A DNA stretch of 64,000 nt, taken from NCBI GenBank assembly GCA_910575105.1, contig CAJTDK010000006.1, forward strand, positions 1-64,000. Reading direction: 5' to 3'. The notes beneath the pieces are model-generated. The model had not been told where the DNA came from and did no database searches. It saw nothing but the letters and a program-made list of their open reading frames with translations. A program made the translations under genes and the position numbers. Source of the DNA: Lachnospiraceae bacterium (GTDB lineage: Bacteria; Bacillota; Clostridia; Lachnospirales; Lachnospiraceae). Shown piece by piece: positions 26,381-35,901 of this stretch; within the stretch, counting starts at the first letter, position 1; each line of letters opens with the position of its first letter.

Positions 26381-28819
26381 ATGGCTGCAAAGTCAAGGAG
26401 AAAGAAGAGCAGGGGACAGGCAAAAGCGAAAAACAAGCCGGAACAAAGCTTTATAAAGGACGAGATCATAATCTGGATGACCCTGGCAGTCAGTATCCTG
26501 CTCCTGCTGAGTATTTTCGGCGTGGGAGGCAAGGTCGGGAAAGTCGTTTCCGGCTTTCTTGCGGATCTGTTCGGGACAGTGACCTATCTTGTACCTTTCA
26601 TGCTGTTTGGCATCGTTGCGTTCCTTGTGTCGAACAAGGACAATTATAAAGCATATATCCGTGCGTCTGCCGCCGCGCTGCAGATGGTTCTTTTGTGTAC
26701 CTTCTTTGAGCTGGTAAACGGAAGCGGCGGAAGCACAGGAGAGCTTATGGAAGGCATGCTGGCTCCGGCGATCGGTGTGGCCGGTACATATGTAGTCGTC
26801 ATCATACTGATGATCATCTGTCTGGTGATCATCACCGGGAAATCCGCCCTCAAGAGCGTGAAGAACCAGGGGAATAAGGCGTACGGCAGGGCGAAGGATG
26901 ACGTGGAGCGCCGTCGGAAAGCCGCTATGGAGCGCCGCCGGGATATCGAGGAAGGAAGAGAAGCACAAAAGCCCGCTGGAGTGAAAGGCAGGAAGCGCCG
27001 CGACCGCCATGTGGAGGGTGTCTCCTTCGATACGGCTCTTGCAAAGAAAAAGAAGGATATCCGGGAATTGACGGTGGATGTGCTGGAGGATGAGGAGGCA
27101 GCCGCCGTGCCGGAGTTCCCCATCCAGCGGAACGAGTCGGCTGCGGATGCTGAGATTCCTTTTGAGGAGTTTGCCGGGCCGCAGACTGCGCCGGGCGCCG
27201 CGCCTAAAGCCGCAGAGTCCGCTCCAAGATCCTGGGGGCCTGAGGAGTCCGGGGAGGATATGCCAGTGAAGGAGACGAAAGCACAGGAGGCGAAGAAGGA
27301 TCAGGGCGCCGCGCCGGAAAGTGACGTTTCAGTGCCGTCAGGCGCGCCGAAGCCTCAGAAAGCATACAAGCTCCCGCCTATCACCCTGCTGAAAAAGGGG
27401 AAGAAGTCCGGCGGAGAATCGGACGCGAACCTCAGAGAGACGGCCATAAAGCTTCAGCAGACGCTGAAAAATTTTGGCGTGAATGTCACCGTTACGAATG
27501 TAAGCTGCGGGCCGGCGGTCACCCGCTATGAGCTTCAGCCGGAGATGGGCGTGAAGGTGAGTAAGATCGTAGGGCTTGCCGATGATATTAAGCTGAATCT
27601 TGCAGCGGCGGATATCCGTATCGAAGCGCCGATCCCGGGGAAGGCAGCCGTCGGTATCGAGGTGCCCAACAAGGAGAATACAGCGGTCATGCTAAGAGAA
27701 CTGTTAGAGACGGCAGAGTTTAAAAAGAGCGCATCAAAGCTGTCTTTTGCCGCGGGAAAGGATATTGCAGGTAAGGCGGTGGTGACGGATATCGCCAAGA
27801 TGCCCCATGTGCTGATCGCGGGAGCCACAGGCTCCGGTAAGTCGGTCTGCATCAATACGCTGATTATGAGTATTCTTTATAAGGCATCGCCAGATGAGGT
27901 AAAGCTCATCATGATCGACCCGAAGGTGGTGGAGCTTAGTGTCTATAACGGTATCCCCCATCTGATGATCCCGGTTGTCACAGACCCGAAGAAGGCGGCC
28001 GGGGCGCTTAACTGGGCAGTGGCGGAGATGGACAGGCGCTACCGCGCATTTGCCGAGTACAATGTCCGGGATATGAAGGGGTATAATGAAAAGATCAAGT
28101 CTGAGCCATGCATCAACGGCGAAAAGAGCGCGCCGATGTCCCAGCTTGTCATTATCGTGGACGAGCTGGCGGATCTGATGATGGTGGCATCGGGCGATGT
28201 GGAAGGAGCGATCTGTCGTCTGGCCCAGCTTGCCAGGGCTGCCGGTATCCATCTTGTGGTAGCTACCCAGAGGCCGTCTGTCAACGTCATCACCGGACTG
28301 ATCAAGGCCAATATGCCTTCCAGGATCGCGTTTGCCGTATCATCAGGTGTGGATTCGAGGACTATCATCGACATGAACGGCGCGGAAAAGCTGCTTGGAA
28401 AAGGTGATATGCTCTTTTATCCTGCCGGTTATCCGAAGCCGGCCAGAGTGCAGGGCTCCTTCGTTACCGACGAGGAAGTGCAGAGTGTAGTAGAGTTTTT
28501 GCGCAGCAACAATACCGTGGAGGAATACGACGAGGAGGTGGTCAACCAGGTGGCGACAAGTGAACCGGGAATGATGGCCGCCGCCGGGGATGATAATGAC
28601 CGCGACACGTATTTTGCAGAAGCGGGCCGCCTCATTATAGATAAGGAAAAGGCATCCATCGGGATGCTGCAGCGTACATTTAAGATCGGGTTCAACCGTG
28701 CCGCCCGTATCATGGATCAGCTTTGCGAAGCAGGCGTAGTCGGCGGAGAGGAGGGGACGAAGCCCAGGAAGGTGCTGATGTCCCAGGAGGAATTCGAGCA
28801 GTACGTGGAACAGATGTAA
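26381..28819 (+). CDS. spoIIIE: DNA translocase FtsK/SpoIIIE
   Basis: Septum-located motor that pumps chromosome DNA during division or into the forespore. 812 residues: basic N-terminus, four membrane helices (about 25-180), a charged Pro/Ala/Glu linker (about 190-340), the RecA-like motor with Walker A GATGSGKS (near 481) and Walker [14 protein letters not shown], and the C-terminal gamma winged helix ([27 protein letters not shown]) that reads oriented DNA sites. The open frame begins at 26246, but only ATG 26381 has a ribosome site (GGGAGG) and a basic start typical of the family. Confidence 0.95.
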   Translation: MAAKSRRKKSRGQAKAKNKPEQSFIKDEIIIWMTLAVSILLLLSIFGVGGKVGKVVSGFLADLFGTVTYLVPFMLFGIVAFLVSNKDNYKAYIRASAAALQMVLLCTFFELVNGSGGSTGELMEGMLAPAIGVAGTYVVVIILMIICLVIITGKSALKSVKNQGNKAYGRAKDDVERRRKAAMERRRDIEEGREAQKPAGVKGRKRRDRHVEGVSFDTALAKKKKDIRELTVDVLEDEEAAAVPEFPIQRNESAADAEIPFEEFAGPQTAPGAAPKAAESAPRSWGPEESGEDMPVKETKAQEAKKDQGAAPESDVSVPSGAPKPQKAYKLPPITLLKKGKKSGGESDANLRETAIKLQQTLKNFGVNVTVTNVSCGPAVTRYELQPEMGVKVSKIVGLADDIKLNLAAADIRIEAPIPGKAAVGIEVPNKENTAVMLRELLETAEFKKSASKLSFAAGKDIAGKAVVTDIAKMPHVLIAGATGSGKSVCINTLIMSILYKASPDEVKLIMIDPKVVELSVYNGIPHLMIPVVTDPKKAAGALNWAVAEMDRRYRAFAEYNVRDMKGYNEKIKSEPCINGEKSAPMSQLVIIVDELADLMMVASGDVEGAICRLAQLARAAGIHLVVATQRPSVNVITGLIKANMPSRIAFAVSSGVDSRTIIDMNGAEKLLGKGDMLFYPAGYPKPARVQGSFVTDEEVQSVVEFLRSNNTVEEYDEEVVNQVATSEPGMMAAAGDDNDRDTYFAEAGRLIIDKEKASIGMLQRTFKIGFNRAARIMDQLCEAGVVGGEEGTKPRKVLMSQEEFEQYVEQM

Positions 28820-28856
28820 CCAATGAACACCCAGAGAAAGGAAGGATTGGAAACCG

Positions 28857-30527
28857 ATGAAGACAGATATCCAGATTGCACAGGAAGCAAAGATGGCGCA
28901 TATTAAAGATGTTGCCGCTACATTAGGAATCAAAGAGGAAGAATTAGAATTTTACGGAAAGTATAAGGCGAAGCTTTCCGATGAGGTTTGGGAGGAGGTC
29001 AAAGACCGTCCCGACGGAAAGCTGGTGCTCGTGACGGCGATCAATCCGACACCTGCAGGGGAAGGGAAGACGACGACAACCGTCGGTCTTGGACAGGCTA
29101 TGGCTAAGCTGGATAAAAGGGCAGTGATTGCATTGAGAGAGCCGTCTCTTGGGCCGTGCTTCGGTATCAAGGGCGGGGCGGCAGGCGGCGGATACGCGCA
29201 GGTCGTTCCCATGGAAGACTTAAACCTTCATTTTACCGGGGATTTCCATGCCATCACCTCTGCCAATAACCTGCTGGCCGCCCTTTTGGACAATCATATC
29301 CAGCAGGGCAATGAGCTTGGGATCGACCCGAGACAGGTGGTGTGGAAACGCTGTCTTGACATGAACGACAGGAATCTGCGCAATATCGTAGTCGGGCTTG
29401 GCAATAAGATGGACGGTATGGTGCGGGAGGATCATTTTGTCATCACGGTTGCCTCCGAGATTATGGCAATCCTCTGTCTGGCGGATGATATCCATGACCT
29501 GAAAAAGCGTCTGGGACGTATCATTGTGGCATATAGTTTCAGCGGGGAGCCGGTGACGGCAGACGACCTCCATGCCACAGGCGCTATGACAGCGCTCCTT
29601 AAGGATGCCATCAAGCCGAACCTGATCCAGACCTTGGAGCATACGCCGGCGCTGGTGCACGGCGGTCCCTTTGCCAATATCGCTCATGGCTGCAACAGCG
29701 TGAGGGCAACAAAGATGGCGCTTAAGATGAGCGATATCGTCATTACGGAAGCAGGTTTCGGGGCGGACTTAGGCGCCGAGAAGTTTTTTGATATCAAGTG
29801 CCGCAAGGCCGGGTTTAAGCCGGATGCAGTTGTATTGGTTGCAACTGTGCGCGCGCTGAAGTATAATGGAGGGGTTGCGAAGGCAGAGCTTTCTGCGGAG
29901 AACTTAGAAGCTCTTAAGAAGGGCATCGTGAATCTGGAAAAGCACATTGAGAATATCCAGAAATATGATGTACCCGTTGTCGTGACACTTAACTCCTTCC
30001 TTACGGACACGGAAGCGGAGAATGATTATATCCGCAGATTCTGCGAGGAGAGGGGATGTGAATTTGCCCTTTCAGAGGTTTGGGAGAAAGGCGGCGAGGG
30101 CGGAATTGCTCTGGCTGAGAAGGTTCTTGAGACTCTTGAGACGAAGGAAAGCCATTTCCATACCTTATATCGTGATGAGGTTTCTTTAGCGGAGAAGATC
30201 GAGACGATCTCAAAGGAAATCTACGGCGCGGACGGCGTAGTATTTGAGCCGGCGGCGAAAAAGCAGCTTGCGAAGATCACGGAGCTTGGCTTTGGCAATC
30301 TTCCTGTATGTATGGCAAAGAACCAGTATTCCCTGTCGGACGACGCGAAAAAACTGGGGCGTCCGAAGGATTTTGACATCCATATCCGCGAGGTGTACGT
30401 CAGCGCGGGAGCGGGCTTTGTGGTTGCCCTGACCGGGGCTATCATGACCATGCCGGGGCTTCCTAAGGTGCCGGCGGCCAATGGGATCGACGTGTCGCAG
30501 GAAGGGGCAATCACAGGATTATTCTAA
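28857..30527 (+). CDS. fhs: Formate--tetrahydrofolate ligase
   Basis: 556-residue enzyme that charges formate onto tetrahydrofolate with ATP, the entry to the methyl branch of the Wood-Ljungdahl pathway and a source of formyl-THF for purines. The nucleotide loop [20 protein letters not shown] and the stretches [22 protein letters not shown] and [12 protein letters not shown] are family signatures. AAGGAAGG ribosome site. folD follows 19 bases after the stop, so both steps from formate to methylene-THF share a transcript. Confidence 0.97.
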   Translation: MKTDIQIAQEAKMAHIKDVAATLGIKEEELEFYGKYKAKLSDEVWEEVKDRPDGKLVLVTAINPTPAGEGKTTTTVGLGQAMAKLDKRAVIALREPSLGPCFGIKGGAAGGGYAQVVPMEDLNLHFTGDFHAITSANNLLAALLDNHIQQGNELGIDPRQVVWKRCLDMNDRNLRNIVVGLGNKMDGMVREDHFVITVASEIMAILCLADDIHDLKKRLGRIIVAYSFSGEPVTADDLHATGAMTALLKDAIKPNLIQTLEHTPALVHGGPFANIAHGCNSVRATKMALKMSDIVITEAGFGADLGAEKFFDIKCRKAGFKPDAVVLVATVRALKYNGGVAKAELSAENLEALKKGIVNLEKHIENIQKYDVPVVVTLNSFLTDTEAENDYIRRFCEERGCEFALSEVWEKGGEGGIALAEKVLETLETKESHFHTLYRDEVSLAEKIETISKEIYGADGVVFEPAAKKQLAKITELGFGNLPVCMAKNQYSLSDDAKKLGRPKDFDIHIREVYVSAGAGFVVALTGAIMTMPGLPKVPAANGIDVSQEGAITGLF

Positions 30528-30546
30528 ACAGCAAGGAGATGGGGTT

Positions 30547-31386
30547 ATGTCCCGGAGAATTGATGGAAAAGCAATTGCAGCTCAGATAAAGGATGAACTG
30601 AAAGAGGAGGTTTTGCGGCTGAAAGGCAGCGGGGTGACCGTAGGCCTGGCCGTTATTCTGGTGGGGGAAGATACGGCCTCCGCCATCTATGTGAATAATA
30701 AGAAAAAAGCGTGTGAATACGTGGGGATCGAGTCGGTGAGCTATGAGCTGCCGGCGGATACTTCCCAGGAGGATCTGCTTGCCCTGATCGGACGGCTTAA
30801 CCAGGAGGAAAAGATAAACGGGATCTTAGTACAGCTTCCACTCCCGGAGCATATCGACGAGGAGGCAGTGATTACGGCCATCAGCCCGGACAAAGATGTG
30901 GACGGTTTCCACACGGAGAGCGCAGGGCGGCTTCTGGTGGGAAAGGAGGGCTTCCTTCCCTGTACTCCTGCCGGGATCATCCAACTGATCCGGCGTTCTG
31001 GGTTCTCTATCGAAGGGAAGGAGTGCGTGGTCGTCGGAAGAAGCAACATCGTAGGAAAGCCTATGGCTCTCCTACTTCTCCGGGAAAACGCAACGGTGAC
31101 TGTCGCCCATTCAAAGACTGAGAATTTACAGCAGGTAACGTCCCGGGCGGATATTCTTGTGGCGGCTGTGGGAAAACCAAAGTTCATCACCGCCGACTAT
31201 GTGAAGGAAGGCGCAGTTGTCATCGATGTGGGCATCCACCGGACGGCGGGCCGGAAGATGTGCGGCGACGTAGACTTTGAGGAAGTTCAAAAAAAAGCGG
31301 CAGCAATTACGCCTGTCCCGGGCGGAGTAGGACCGATGACGATTGCTATGCTGTTAGCTAATTGCGTGGAGGCAGCCAAAAGGTAG
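30547..31386 (+). CDS. folD: Methylene-THF dehydrogenase/cyclohydrolase
   Basis: Bifunctional enzyme that interconverts methylene-, methenyl- and formyl-THF, normally NADP-linked. 279 residues. Catalytic Lys in VNNKKKACEYVGI, substrate loop VQLPLPEHI, NADP domain VVGRSNIVGKPMA and terminal PGGVGPMTIAML. I placed the start at ATG 30547 (GCAAGGAG 8 bases before) rather than in the open frame reaching back to 30481, which overlaps fhs. It partners directly with fhs. Confidence 0.96.
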   Translation: MSRRIDGKAIAAQIKDELKEEVLRLKGSGVTVGLAVILVGEDTASAIYVNNKKKACEYVGIESVSYELPADTSQEDLLALIGRLNQEEKINGILVQLPLPEHIDEEAVITAISPDKDVDGFHTESAGRLLVGKEGFLPCTPAGIIQLIRRSGFSIEGKECVVVGRSNIVGKPMALLLLRENATVTVAHSKTENLQQVTSRADILVAAVGKPKFITADYVKEGAVVIDVGIHRTAGRKMCGDVDFEEVQKKAAAITPVPGGVGPMTIAMLLANCVEAAKR

Positions 31387-31401
31387 GAGGTTGGGCATAA
31401 G

Positions 31402-32934
31402 ATGAGATGCAGATACTGCGGTGCAGAGATTCCCGGAGGTGTCATGTACTGTAAGGAATGCGGCGGAGAAGTACAGATTGTCCCAGATTACAATCCCCTG
31501 GAGGATATGCTGGCCGAGCAGGTAAGGGACGCGCTGAAAAATTCCGGCAGATCATCCCGGGGCGGTGTGCGCAGCCGTGCAAATGCAGAATATGCAGATT
31601 CCGGACGTACTTCAGCGCTTCGTTCTGATTCCGGACGAATGGCAGGAGACGCCCGCACAGCGGCTATGTACGGCAGTTCCGGCCGGACTGGCTATGTCAA
31701 TTCTGGCCGGACCGGCTATGTTGATGACGGCCGTACGGCAGCCATGCGGGGAAATTCCAGCCGGACCGGTTACATCAATGACGGCCGTACGGCAGCCATG
31801 CGGGGAAATTCCGGCCGGACCGGTTATATGAATGACAGCCGTACGGCAGCCATGCGGGGAAATTCCGGCCGGACTGGTTATATGAATGACAGCCGTACGG
31901 CAGCCATGCGCGGAGGCCGTACGGGTTATATTACAGACGGAAGAGGCAGGAGGTACCGGGGCAGCACAGCGGCCATGTTCCCGGATGAGATAGAAGCACA
32001 GCGGCGGCAGGCTGAACGGCGTCGGGCGCTGAAAAAGAAGAAAAGGAAAAAAGTTCTCCTTGTTCTGTTTTCCATGCTGGTGCTTGCTGCCGGCACGGCG
32101 GCGGCCCTGTATCTTACCTCCTATGCCGGTACAGTGTATCTGGGAAACCGGGCGCTGAGAAGCGGAGAATATACAAAGGCGGAGAATTATTTCCAGATGG
32201 CAGTGGAGAAGGATGAAAAAAAAGCAGAAGCATACGCAGGTCTTTCCAAAGTGTATATCGGACAAAATGATGTGAATGCCGCTGAGAACCTGTTTTTAGA
32301 GGTGATCGGGGAGCAGCCGGAGAACGCGGCGGTCTATGAGGCGGCTTTTGAGTTTTACCTTGACACCAAGCAGCCCATGGGAATCCCGCAGCTTCTTAAA
32401 GATGCAAAAGACAGCGTAACGGAGGATCTTTCCGCATATGTTGTCAGTGAACCGGAATTCAGCCTGGATGAGCAAGAGACTTATGATGATGTACAGCAGC
32501 TTACCCTCACTTCCAAGGAGGGAGAGATCCGCTATACTACCGACGGCTCCATGCCGGATACGGCAAGCCAGGTATTTGAAGAGCCGATTCAGCTGGGAGA
32601 AGGCACGAACACGATTAAAGCGATTGTTGTCAATAAGGAAGGCGTGCCGAGCCAGACATCGGAGAAAGAATTTGTCATCGAGCTTCCCATCGAGGATGCG
32701 CCGGCAGTCTCACCGTCAACCGGACAGTACACCTCAGCCCAGTCGATTAAGATCAAGATACCCGAAGGGTACACGGCCTATTATACAATGGACGGCACCG
32801 ACCCGACTACGGCGTCTACACCCTATAAAAAAGCAGTGAAGATGCCCAAGGGAGAGACACTTTTTAAAGCTATTCTTGTGACAAAAAGCGGCCGGGTAAG
32901 CGGAATTACAACAAGAAATTACGTAAGGGAGTAG
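31402..32934 (+). CDS. Membrane protein: zinc ribbon, repeats, TPR, Fn3-associated domains
   Basis: 510 residues in a mosaic order. Residues 1-21 form a zinc ribbon (CRYCGAEI, YCKECG). About 80-185 is an Arg-rich tandem repeat with units of 18 residues alternating RTAAMRG and RTGY. A basic stretch precedes one membrane helix (about 214-236). Outside come TPR-like helices (AENYFQMAVEKDEKKAEAYAGL) and two chitobiase C-terminal/Fn3-associated modules (IRYTTDGSMPDTAS, AYYTMDGTDPTTAS). The zinc ribbon and repeats are thus predicted cytosolic, and the TPR and Fn3-associated parts extracellular. I do not know its function; it may link a cytosolic signal to the envelope. It starts 15 bases after folD. 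Confidence 0.8.
   Translation: MRCRYCGAEIPGGVMYCKECGGEVQIVPDYNPLEDMLAEQVRDALKNSGRSSRGGVRSRANAEYADSGRTSALRSDSGRMAGDARTAAMYGSSGRTGYVNSGRTGYVDDGRTAAMRGNSSRTGYINDGRTAAMRGNSGRTGYMNDSRTAAMRGNSGRTGYMNDSRTAAMRGGRTGYITDGRGRRYRGSTAAMFPDEIEAQRRQAERRRALKKKKRKKVLLVLFSMLVLAAGTAAALYLTSYAGTVYLGNRALRSGEYTKAENYFQMAVEKDEKKAEAYAGLSKVYIGQNDVNAAENLFLEVIGEQPENAAVYEAAFEFYLDTKQPMGIPQLLKDAKDSVTEDLSAYVVSEPEFSLDEQETYDDVQQLTLTSKEGEIRYTTDGSMPDTASQVFEEPIQLGEGTNTIKAIVVNKEGVPSQTSEKEFVIELPIEDAPAVSPSTGQYTSAQSIKIKIPEGYTAYYTMDGTDPTTASTPYKKAVKMPKGETLFKAILVTKSGRVSGITTRNYVRE
31729..31923 (+). repeat. 54-bp in-frame tandem repeat
   Basis: Three full 54-base units start at 31729, 31783 and 31837, with a partial fourth from 31891 and degenerate copies upstream from about 31650. 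Units are nearly identical, so they are recent or homogenised duplications. Each codes for 18 residues of the pattern G/S-RTAAMRGNS-G/S-RTGY. Confidence 0.9.
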
Positions 32935-32969
32935 CAATAACAGCACACAAAGAAAGGAGCAGCCGCGCC

Positions 32970-33638
32970 ATGGCGAAGATTCTCATTGTCGAGGACGAAA
33001 AGAACATGCAGGAAATTATTGCAGAATATCTGCGGCGCGGTGGGCATACCTGCTTTACGGCGGATGACGGCATGGATGCGCTGCTGGTGCTGAAAAGCAA
33101 TCCCATGGATCTGCTGATCCTGGACATTATGATGCCCCATCTTGACGGATTTTCCGTCTGCAAGATAGCAAGGGAGACGAGCAGCCTTCCGATCATCATG
33201 CTGACCGCCAAAGGCAGCGAGGAAGATAAGTTGAAAGGCTATGATCTGGGTGCGGACGATTACATGACAAAGCCCTTTAGCCCGAAGGTGCTGCTGGCAA
33301 AAGCAAACGCCTTATTGCGCCGTTCCTCCCTCCTCCCGGCAGAAACCGTGAACGCCGGGAAGATCTCGGTCATTCCCGCCTCGCATAAGGTCTTTCTGGA
33401 CGGCAGGGAGATTGCCCTGACCTACAAGGAGTATGAACTGCTCCATTTTTTTCTGTCAAATCCAGGCCAGATCTTCAGCCGGGAACAATTGCTTAACCGG
33501 ATATGGGGCTACGACTTCGAGGGAACGACCAGAACGGTAGACACACACATCAAAACCCTACGCCGCAAATTGGGCGACGAAGGCAGACACATTGTCACGC
33601 TTATTCGGTCCGGCTACAAATTCGAGGTATCCGTATGA
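32970..33638 (+). CDS. OmpR/PhoB-family response regulator (system 2)
   Basis: 222 residues. Receiver domain with VEDEKN, phospho-acceptor in LLILDIMMPHLDG (about Asp53), MLTAKG and YMTKPF; winged-helix effector with LTYKEYELLHFFLSNPGQIFSREQLLNRIWGYDFEG and RTVDTHIKTLRRKLG. AAAGGAG ribosome site. The stop overlaps the kinase ATG (ATGA), so the pair is translationally coupled. By position it should bind the TTTCAC repeats at 34801-34844. Confidence 0.93.
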   Translation: MAKILIVEDEKNMQEIIAEYLRRGGHTCFTADDGMDALLVLKSNPMDLLILDIMMPHLDGFSVCKIARETSSLPIIMLTAKGSEEDKLKGYDLGADDYMTKPFSPKVLLAKANALLRRSSLLPAETVNAGKISVIPASHKVFLDGREIALTYKEYELLHFFLSNPGQIFSREQLLNRIWGYDFEGTTRTVDTHIKTLRRKLGDEGRHIVTLIRSGYKFEVSV

Positions 33639-34711
33639 AAATAAGCGATCATATGAATGTTTTTACTCTCCGCAAGAAGATATTGCTTGCCTCTAAGATG
33701 ATGGGTGTTATCCTGATGGTATCTTATGTGTTTTCTTCCAGACTGCCTCTTGATGAAGATGCATCCCTATTGGTCTGGCTTATCTTTGTCGCTCTCCAGA
33801 TCTGCGTGACGGACTTATGGATGGCCCGGTTTATTACAAAGCCGGTGTCCGAGCTTAACGGCGCCGCCCGGAGCATGGCAGGTCTGGATTTCTCCAGGCC
33901 CTGCGGGGTGACGGGCCGCGATGAATTCGGGGAGCTTTCCCACAGTCTGAACGTGATGGCCGAACGTCTGCAGGAGGCATTTTCAAAGCTGGAGGACATG
34001 AACCGGAAGCTGGAGCAGGATGTGGAGCAAAAGAAGCGCCTGCTGGCCGAGCGCAAAGAGCTGGTGGATAACCTTTCTCATGAGATGAAAACTCCGCTTA
34101 CAGTGATCCGGGCTTACGCGGAAGGGCTGCAGGATGAAACAGACGAAGCGAAAAGGCAGGATTATGAACAGGTTATTCTGGCGGAAACGGAGCGCCTGAG
34201 CAGCCTGATCACCATTTTGCTTGATCTGTCTGCGCTGGAAAGCGGAGCCGCGAAGCTTGTCCCGGAACGTTTTGACTTTGTTGAATTACTGGAAATTGCT
34301 GCCGGGAGACTGCTGGTCGATACGCCGGACGCTGATTTTGAACTGCAGTATGAACTGCCGGAAGCGTCTGTCTATGTGGAGGCCGACAAGGGCCGGATGG
34401 AGCAGGTGCTGAATAACCTGATCGTCAACGCAAAGAGAAATGTCCGGCCTGGCGGTGTCTTGAAGCTGGCTTTAAGAGAGCGTGACGGCATGCTGGATTT
34501 TTCGATCTATAATCAGGGTTCACCCATCTCCCGGGAACACCTCTCAAAAATCTGGGGGAAATTTTACCGCGGCCAGAATTCAACATACGGCGGTTCAGGA
34601 CTGGGCCTTGCGATTGTCGCACAGATCCTTTCTATGCAGCACTTAAGATACGGCGCTGCAAACCGGCAGGACGGCGTGACGTTCTATTTTTCTATTCCTG
34701 CGGTAAAATGA
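33635..34711 (+). CDS. Sensor histidine kinase (system 2)
   Basis: 358 residues. Two membrane helices close together (about 17-32 and 45-65, almost no external loop), a HAMP linker (FITKPVSELNGAARSMAG), a coiled coil, the HisKA box NLSHEMKTPLTVIRAYAEGL, and an ATPase domain with NNLIVNAKRN and GGSGLGLAIVAQIL. The G1 box is degenerate (YNQGSPI in place of DNGxGI), as in VanS-like kinases. The open frame extends back to 33503 inside the regulator gene, but ATG 33635 overlapping the TGA is the natural start. The minimal sensor again suggests intramembrane sensing with the ABC genes. Confidence 0.92.
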   Translation: MKISDHMNVFTLRKKILLASKMMGVILMVSYVFSSRLPLDEDASLLVWLIFVALQICVTDLWMARFITKPVSELNGAARSMAGLDFSRPCGVTGRDEFGELSHSLNVMAERLQEAFSKLEDMNRKLEQDVEQKKRLLAERKELVDNLSHEMKTPLTVIRAYAEGLQDETDEAKRQDYEQVILAETERLSSLITILLDLSALESGAAKLVPERFDFVELLEIAAGRLLVDTPDADFELQYELPEASVYVEADKGRMEQVLNNLIVNAKRNVRPGGVLKLALRERDGMLDFSIYNQGSPISREHLSKIWGKFYRGQNSTYGGSGLGLAIVAQILSMQHLRYGAANRQDGVTFYFSIPAVK

Positions 34712-34730
34712 ATATCCATATTCACGGAAC

Positions 34731-34770
34731 AGCTTTGGCTTCTGAAAAGAAACCGGAGCTTTTTCTTTTG
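34731..34770 (+). terminator. Terminator after the system 2 kinase
   Basis: AGCTTTGGCTTC (34731-34742) pairs with GAAACCGGAGCT (34749-34760), with two G-U pairs and one mismatch, followed by TTTTCTTTTG. It separates the kinase transcript from the repeats and ABC operon. Confidence 0.7.
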
Positions 34771-34800
34771 CCGCAGCATACAAAAGAAGCAGCAAAAAGA

Positions 34801-34844
34801 TTTCACACGGGTTTCACATCGATTTCACCTGGACTTCAACGCAC
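34801..34844 (+). promoter_or_regulatory. Four 11-bp tandem repeats before the second ABC operon
   Basis: TTTCAC direct repeats start at 34801, 34812 and 34823, with a variant CTTCAA at 34834, all exactly 11 bp apart. Possible -10 hexamers are TATGTT (34850-34855) or TATCTT (34856-34861), neither with a -35, so activation through the repeats is likely. The layout copies that at 10291 although the motif differs. Confidence 0.75.
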
Positions 34845-34900
34845 TTTTTTATGTTTATCTTATCAAAAGGGAAATCCCTTGGAATAAGGAGGTAGTAGTT

Positions 34901-35053
34901 ATGTTATTCGGTTTGGAATGGTACTGGTGGCCTGTGACCCTGGCAGTGTTAGCAATCGCTGTCCCATTTAAGGTAAAGCTTTTGAAGTGGTGGGGCAGAC
35001 AGGCGCGGGAAAAGAAAAAGAGAAAGCGGGGGAAATGGGGGGATGAAGAATGA
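34901..35053 (+). CDS. 50-residue membrane microprotein
   Basis: A short gene of 50 codons: start MLFGLEWYWWPVT, one hydrophobic helix (about 10-23), then a strongly basic tail (REKKKRKRGKWGDEE). AAGGAGG (34886-34892) stands 8 bases before the ATG, and the TGA overlaps the ATG of the ABC ATPase (ATGA), so translation is coupled. It is the first gene after the repeat operator. The aromatic cluster (WYWW) at the membrane edge and the positive tail suggest a cytosol-facing single-pass peptide that could regulate or assemble with the transporter or kinase. No known family recognised. Confidence 0.75.
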   Translation: MLFGLEWYWWPVTLAVLAIAVPFKVKLLKWWGRQAREKKKRKRGKWGDEE

Positions 35054-35901
35054 TCGGGGTAAAGGATCTGACCTTTTCCTATGGGAAGGACAAACAGGCG
35101 TTGCACGGCTTGAGCTTTTCGGTAGAGGACGGAGAGATCTTTGGATTTTTAGGGCCCAACGGTTCCGGGAAGTCTACGACACAAAAGATCCTGACCGGTA
35201 TCCTTGATGGCTATGGCGGTATGGTGTCCCTGTTCGGGAAAGAGGTAAAAGAAGCGCGCACGCGGGATTTTTTTCAGAAGATCGGCGTTCTGTTCGAATT
35301 TCCCTATCTGTATGCCAATTTAAGCGCCCTTGATAATCTGCGTTATTTTTCTTCGTTCTACCCGCGGGAACAGCTGCGGGATGCAGAGGAGCTGCTTGAC
35401 GAGCTGGAATTTAAGCGGGACTTCTTAAGAAAGCCGGTGTCCTCTTATTCTAAGGGGATGCGCCAGCGGGTCAGCATGGCGAGGGCGCTGATCAGCAATC
35501 CTAAGCTATTGTTCCTGGATGAGCCGACCAGCGGACTTGATCCTGCCGGAGCCGTTCTTTTCCGCAGGATCATAGAGAATGAGCGGAAGAAAGGGACAAC
35601 CGTATTTTTAACAACCCACAATATGCAGGACGCTGATCTGCTCTGCGACAGAGTAGCATTTATGGCAGGGGGGAACATCGCCGCCCTCGATACGCCGGGG
35701 AATCTGAAAGCGCAAAACAGCGGTCGTCGCATAGTCATTGAATACCTGGACCAGGGCAGGCGGAAGGAGAAGACGGTCACGGCTTCGAAGCTGAAGCAAA
35801 GTATTCCATTTGCCTGCGACGAGCTGATCAGCATTCACTCCCAAGAGCCGACTTTGGAGGATATATTCATCCAATACACAGGAAGGGGGCTGTCTTCATG
35901 A
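35050..35901 (+). CDS. ABC transporter ATPase (system 2)
   Basis: 283 residues. Walker A GPNGSGKST (near 37-45), signature YSKGMRQRVSMARAL, Walker B LLFLDEPTSGLDP, H-loop FLTTHNMQD. The C-terminal 70 residues are the usual extension of drug/peptide exporter ATPases. Coupled by ATGA overlap to the microprotein upstream and by a four-base overlap to the permease downstream. The substrate is unknown; the link with a dedicated two-component system suggests an antimicrobial or a cell-envelope signal. Confidence 0.92.
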   Translation: MIGVKDLTFSYGKDKQALHGLSFSVEDGEIFGFLGPNGSGKSTTQKILTGILDGYGGMVSLFGKEVKEARTRDFFQKIGVLFEFPYLYANLSALDNLRYFSSFYPREQLRDAEELLDELEFKRDFLRKPVSSYSKGMRQRVSMARALISNPKLLFLDEPTSGLDPAGAVLFRRIIENERKKGTTVFLTTHNMQDADLLCDRVAFMAGGNIAALDTPGNLKAQNSGRRIVIEYLDQGRRKEKTVTASKLKQSIPFACDELISIHSQEPTLEDIFIQYTGRGLSS

